Shown piece by piece: positions 60,671-64,000 of a stretch of DNA of 64,000 nucleotides. This stretch comes from CAVYXZ01 sp965223835 (GTDB lineage Bacteria > Chloroflexota > Anaerolineae > Aggregatilineales > Phototrophicaceae). The notes under the pieces were generated by a model. That model ran no database searches. It saw only the letters and a program-made list of their open reading frames with translations, and had not been told where the DNA came from. The translations under genes were made by a program, and so were the position numbers. The stretch spans positions 1,674,001 through 1,738,000 of the forward strand of contig CBDCXQ010000001.1 in the NCBI GenBank assembly GCA_965223835.1. Reading direction: 5' to 3'. Within the stretch, counting starts at the first letter, position 1. Each line of letters begins with the position of its first letter.

Positions 60671-62803
60671 ATGAGTCCTTTCCCCGCTGCGGTGCCCAAG
60701 CCTGCAACTGCTGGTCAGAGTCAGACCGCGATCGCCAACACCGCTGCTGCTTATGTGAATGTGCGGAACGGCCCTGGAACCAACTATCGTGATATTGGCG
60801 ATATTTATAACAACAGCGTCGTCGCCTATTTTCCAGCGACGCGCACGAGCGGCGGCTGGGTATGGACGGAACAGGGTAATCGAGCTGGTTGGGTTGCAAC
60901 ACGCGTCGTCCAATTTGAACATATTACGGCACCACCACCTCAAGCCAGGGCACAACCTACCCCCTATGACGGGAAAGTGGCGCTGTGGCATTGGAAAGGT
61001 GACAGTATCAGTGAACGATCGATTGATGAACTGGCGCAGACCGTCAAGCAAGCGGCACCGCATGTAACCGAAATTTTTGTTAAAACCAATGACTATACGG
61101 TCAGCAGCGGCGCGCGCTGGATGGGGCATTGGGATACGAAGCGTGATCTAGCGATTGATGGCCCGGCCAGCATTGATCGCTGGGTGCAGGTGTTGGGCCG
61201 CTATGGCCTGAATTTTCATGCCTGGTGTGTTGTGCGCGGGCTGAATGTGACGGCTGAGACAAATTTGATTGTGCAAGCTTGCTTGCGGCCCGGTGTGCGG
61301 TCAATGATCCTGGATGTTGAACCTTATGAAGGGTTCTGGTCCGGCGGACGTTCCGGCATTCGGCCTTATATGACGCGCATTCGTCGGCAGATTCCGGGTT
61401 CGTACCATATAGGCATGTCGATTGATCCCCGAAGTCATCATTACGCTAGCGTTTTCCCGGAAGAATGGTTCCCCTTTGTTAACAGCATTCATCCCCAGAC
61501 CTACTGGGAAACGTTCCGAGATACACCGGCTGAAGCCCTGCAGGAGGCTTTCGATACCTGGAGTGGTTTAGGTCGCCCGATTATCCCAGTGTTGCAGGGC
61601 GATGCGAATGCTGGTGACATGCGAACGGCTCATACGCTAGCTGTTCACCGCCACCATGCTCCCGGTTTAAGCTGGTGGCGCATGGGGGTGATTGGTCCAA
61701 CAGAATTTCAGGCGATTAATCAGCCGATTACGCCGGGTGAAGTTGAGCCAGAACCACCGGAAGTGACGCCCGGTCAGTATGGTGATGAAATAGTCATTCG
61801 TCCAACTGACAGTGGCTATGCTAAAGGTTCATATACAGGCCGCGATGAGTTCAAATCGTTTCTGGGAACCTGGGGCTGGAATGTGTTGTACAAACAAACG
61901 GCAGCAACCCGCAGTGCGGTTTGGGTCCAATGGTCGCCAGTTTTGCCTCGCTCTGGCAAATATGAAGTTGCTGCTTTTGTACCCAGCCGGCATGCGACGA
62001 CGCAGAATGCCCGTTTTAAGATTCATGGAGTCAAAGACTCGTCAACACAGGTCGTGGTGGAAGTCGATCAAGCACGTTACAGCAATCAATGGGTGGTGCT
62101 GGGTATTTTTGAATTTGACAAAGGCGCTCTCAATGCTGGGAGTGTGTTTGCAAACGATTTGACCTATGAGAATGACCGTGAAATCGCGTTTGATGCGATC
62201 CGTTGGCGCGAAGTCCGCACCGACACGACGCCGGATCCCGGTAATGGGGGGATCAGTGTACCGGCAGGATTTGCCGATGGATATGATTCACCGGTGGGTA
62301 CATTAGTCGAACGGCGCGACAGTAAAGTCTGGCCGGGCAGTTGGCGCGATGCCAGTCCATTCGGTAACTTGTACTTTGTGGGCACGCCCAGCGAGGCTTA
62401 TCATACGGGGGCCGATCTTAACCTGCCTGCCGATGCTGACCGTCATGCACCGACCTTTGCCTGTGCCAGCGGTGTCGTCGTTTTTGCCAGTCGCCTGCCG
62501 GTGTGGGGTAATGTCGTCATCATCAAACACGATCCGCTGGCGACCAACGGCAAGGTGCTTTATAGTCGTTATGGGCATGTTGAGTCAATGATTGTCAGAG
62601 TGGGCCAACGAGTCACACGTGGGCAACAAATTGCACGGGTTGGCAATGCCTTTGGGCAGTGGGCCTACCATCTGCACTTTGATCTCAGCCCAACCAATAT
62701 TCTCATGCAGGAACCACAGCACTGGCCGGGTCGTGACCAGGCAGCGCTCTTGCGCAATTATATTGATCCACGTGAATTTATTGAGGCTAATCGACCACGT
62801 TAG
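60671..62803 (+). CDS. SH3b - TIM-barrel - M23 peptidase multidomain protein
   Basis: A 710-residue protein. Domains in order: a bacterial SH3 (residues about 25-80, with AYVNVRNGPGTNYRDIG), a probable TIM-barrel glycosidase-like domain (about 97-350, with MILDVEPYEGFW as a possible catalytic acid pair), a golvesin/xanthan-lyase-like beta domain (about 375-520), and an M23 (LytM) metallopeptidase (about 540-705). The zinc ligands are present: His578 and Asp582 in HTGAD, and His667/His669 in HLHFD. These domains belong to cell-wall cleavage, yet no signal peptide or membrane anchor is visible at the start. The ATG has GGAGG close upstream. Confidence 0.82.
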   Translation: MSPFPAAVPKPATAGQSQTAIANTAAAYVNVRNGPGTNYRDIGDIYNNSVVAYFPATRTSGGWVWTEQGNRAGWVATRVVQFEHITAPPPQARAQPTPYDGKVALWHWKGDSISERSIDELAQTVKQAAPHVTEIFVKTNDYTVSSGARWMGHWDTKRDLAIDGPASIDRWVQVLGRYGLNFHAWCVVRGLNVTAETNLIVQACLRPGVRSMILDVEPYEGFWSGGRSGIRPYMTRIRRQIPGSYHIGMSIDPRSHHYASVFPEEWFPFVNSIHPQTYWETFRDTPAEALQEAFDTWSGLGRPIIPVLQGDANAGDMRTAHTLAVHRHHAPGLSWWRMGVIGPTEFQAINQPITPGEVEPEPPEVTPGQYGDEIVIRPTDSGYAKGSYTGRDEFKSFLGTWGWNVLYKQTAATRSAVWVQWSPVLPRSGKYEVAAFVPSRHATTQNARFKIHGVKDSSTQVVVEVDQARYSNQWVVLGIFEFDKGALNAGSVFANDLTYENDREIAFDAIRWREVRTDTTPDPGNGGISVPAGFADGYDSPVGTLVERRDSKVWPGSWRDASPFGNLYFVGTPSEAYHTGADLNLPADADRHAPTFACASGVVVFASRLPVWGNVVIIKHDPLATNGKVLYSRYGHVESMIVRVGQRVTRGQQIARVGNAFGQWAYHLHFDLSPTNILMQEPQHWPGRDQAALLRNYIDPREFIEANRPR

Positions 62804-62852
62804 GGGTAAATTCATGAGGGGGCACTACTGATAGCCCCCTGGATGGCGTTCC

Positions 62853-63185
62853 TTAGAACAGACCCCACTCGTCGGCGATGCCTTCTTCCATCATGCTGGG
62901 GTCCCACATTTCCAACCCCATTTCGATGGTGGTGGGCACACCGAGGAATGCTTGCCCGGTACGACGAGTCTGCTCCAAAAGCTGCGGCGCATAGGGGCAG
63001 AAGGGTGTGGTCATGATCATGACGATATGCCCCCGGTCTTCGTAGATTTCGGTGCTGCGGATAAGCCCCAGTTCCACGACATTCATGCCGATTTCGGGGT
63101 CAATGACCTGCTTTAGTGCTTCAAGCAAACCTGCTTCTTTTTCATCTTCGCTATTTTGGGTGTTTTTTACATCCTGGTCCGTCAT
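62853..63185 (-). CDS. DUF59/MIP18-type metal-sulfur cluster assembly protein
   Basis: A 110-residue protein of the DUF59 family (SufT, PaaD and the N-terminus of Mrp), linked to Fe-S cluster maturation. Conserved parts are LLEALKQVIDPEIGMNVVELGLI and the Cys-containing TTPFCPYAPQLLEQ. It begins with a short charged extension. ATG 63185 has TTGAGG upstream and fits the family; the longer frame to 63278 adds unlikely sequence. Divergent from sufC. Confidence 0.85.
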   Translation of the reverse strand: MTDQDVKNTQNSEDEKEAGLLEALKQVIDPEIGMNVVELGLIRSTEIYEDRGHIVMIMTTPFCPYAPQLLEQTRRTGQAFLGVPTTIEMGLEMWDPSMMEEGIADEWGLF

Positions 63186-63271
63186 GGCCTCAACCTCAAC
63201 GTGAATAGTTTCACATGCATAGTAACAAATCATCCAAGATGAGTCAATTATTATCATATTTATCTTAAATA

Positions 63272-63300
63272 TTGACACGCCTGTTGGGGACTGTTATACT
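63272..63300 (+). promoter_or_regulatory. Consensus promoter of sufC
   Basis: TTGACA, 17 bases, TATACT, about 70 bases before the ATG. The leader contains a small inverted repeat TACC-TGTG-GGTA near 63316-63327 that could be a regulator site. Confidence 0.8.
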
Positions 63301-63372
63301 AAATCTCGAAATTTGTACCTGTGGGTATAAAGTAAAGTTAACGTGCATTAAACATTTGGAGGAATCGCCGCA

Positions 63373-64000
63373 ATGGGCGCAGCTTTGGAAATCCGCAACT
63401 TGCACGTCGAGGTTAAAGAAACTGGCGAGCCAATATTGCAGGGTGTCGATCTCACGATTAAGCAGGGTGAAGTCCACGCCTTGATGGGGCCAAATGGTTC
63501 CGGAAAAAGTACCCTGGCTAACGTGCTGCTGGGCAATCCAGCTTACGAAGTGACTGCTGGTCAAATCATTTTTGATGGTGAAGATTTATTCGAGATGGAA
63601 CCCGACGAACGCAGCCGTGCGGGTCTGTTTTTGGCGTTCCAGTACCCGGTATCCATACCCGGTGTAACCGTTGCAAACTTTCTGCGTCAGGCCATTAATG
63701 CGCGTTTGAAGGCCGAAGACCCGGAAAGTAAAGGGATTTCGGTGCCACAGTTTGTACGGATGCTGCGTGGCAAGATGAACGAATTGGGGATGGATCATAG
63801 CTTTGCGGGCCGTTATCTCAATGAAGGTTTTAGCGGTGGCGAAAAGAAACGAGCTGAAATCCTGCAACTGGCAACGCTCGAACCCAAAGTCGCCATCCTT
63901 GATGAAACTGACTCCGGCCTGGACATTGATGCCCTGCGCATCGTTTCTGAAGGCGTCAACAGCCTCAAGGGGCCTGACCTGGGCGTACTGGTGATTACCC
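63373..64000 (+). CDS. sufC: Fe-S cluster assembly ATPase SufC (partial)
   Basis: ABC-type ATPase of the SufBCD scaffold that builds Fe-S clusters in the cytosol. About 209 residues lie in the window; the gene runs off the right edge. Visible: Walker A GPNGSGKST (39-47), the SufC-typical GLFLAFQYPVSIPGV, the signature FSGGEKKRAEI and Walker B AILDETDSGLDIDAL. GGAGG lies about 9 bases before the ATG. sufB and sufD probably follow outside the window. It has its own strong promoter. Confidence 0.95.
   Translation, partial: MGAALEIRNLHVEVKETGEPILQGVDLTIKQGEVHALMGPNGSGKSTLANVLLGNPAYEVTAGQIIFDGEDLFEMEPDERSRAGLFLAFQYPVSIPGVTVANFLRQAINARLKAEDPESKGISVPQFVRMLRGKMNELGMDHSFAGRYLNEGFSGGEKKRAEILQLATLEPKVAILDETDSGLDIDALRIVSEGVNSLKGPDLGVLVIT

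Noticed and set aside
1..64000. Mobile elements, prophage, CRISPR array or rRNA
   Set aside because: No transposase, integrase, terminal inverted repeats, regularly spaced repeats or rRNA sequence was noticed anywhere in the window.

Overview
The window looks like a chromosomal segment of a Chloroflexota bacterium, probably Anaerolineae-like. This is an inference from gene content, not a database result. Pointers are a fused NuoCD next to a partial complex I set, a solitary Flp-type pilin, several exported proteins with Thr/Pro-rich stalks, an LCP protein, frequent GTG/TTG starts, and a sensor kinase with a very long coiled coil. I see no phage, IS element, CRISPR array or rRNA. The only tRNA is tRNA-Pro(GGG).

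Layout. 1-10 kb: partial leucyl aminopeptidase, amt-glnB nitrogen module, aldo/keto reductase, SIMPL protein, NAD-dependent epimerase-like protein, GH4 glycosidase, and gpmI-thuA. 10-14.6 kb: secG, a solute-binding protein, an orphan CoA-transferase beta-like subunit, and cNMP-binding and CBS proteins. 14.6-29.2 kb: an amino-acid biosynthesis block of argG-argH, then ilvE-ilvB-ilvN-ilvC-leuA-leuC-leuD-cimA-leuB. Both halves are headed by leader-peptide attenuators: one with Arg codons before argG, one with 13 consecutive Leu/Ile/Val codons before ilvE. IlvD is not in the window. 29.1-31.4 kb: a two-gene FHA / Clp-N-kinase unit. 31.5-35.7 kb: a SAM-I riboswitch with tandem terminators controlling a cystathionine gamma-synthase-like gene, a Flp pilin, and divergent thrC/thrB. 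35.8-42.3 kb: aldehyde dehydrogenase, iscX-nuoB-nuoCD-nuoI, and an Mrp-type ATPase. 42.3-54.8 kb: a STAS/anti-sigma/STAS switch, serine hydrolase and NUDIX, a degenerate histidine kinase followed by LysM and LCP envelope proteins, a degenerate FtsK-like protein, and a lipoprotein. 54.8-64 kb: a peptide ABC transporter without ATPases, tRNA-Pro, selenocysteine-containing SelD, a multidomain M23 protein, a DUF59 protein, and the start of sufC.

How the genes work together. ArgG/ArgH make the last two steps to arginine. LeuA and CimA both feed the shared LeuCD/LeuB enzymes, giving leucine and the pyruvate/citramalate route to isoleucine, with IlvBN, IlvC and IlvE doing the common steps. ThrB/ThrC and the MetB-like enzyme branch from homoserine to threonine and methionine. 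IscX, Mrp, DUF59 and SufC relate to Fe-S clusters and stand near Fe-S-rich complex I genes.

Most notable: (1) selD has an in-frame UGA at the catalytic Cys position with a hairpin just downstream, so it is very probably a selenoprotein that is missed or truncated by standard gene calling. (2) Two attenuators have antiterminator segments that can be paired by hand, and the arginine leader appears to be leaderless. (3) Several proteins retain a fold but have lost a key residue or motif: histidine kinase without the phospho-His, FtsK-like protein without Walker A, Mrp without CxxC. (4) The Clp-N/APH-kinase/FHA pair is a candidate for an undescribed signalling or conflict system.
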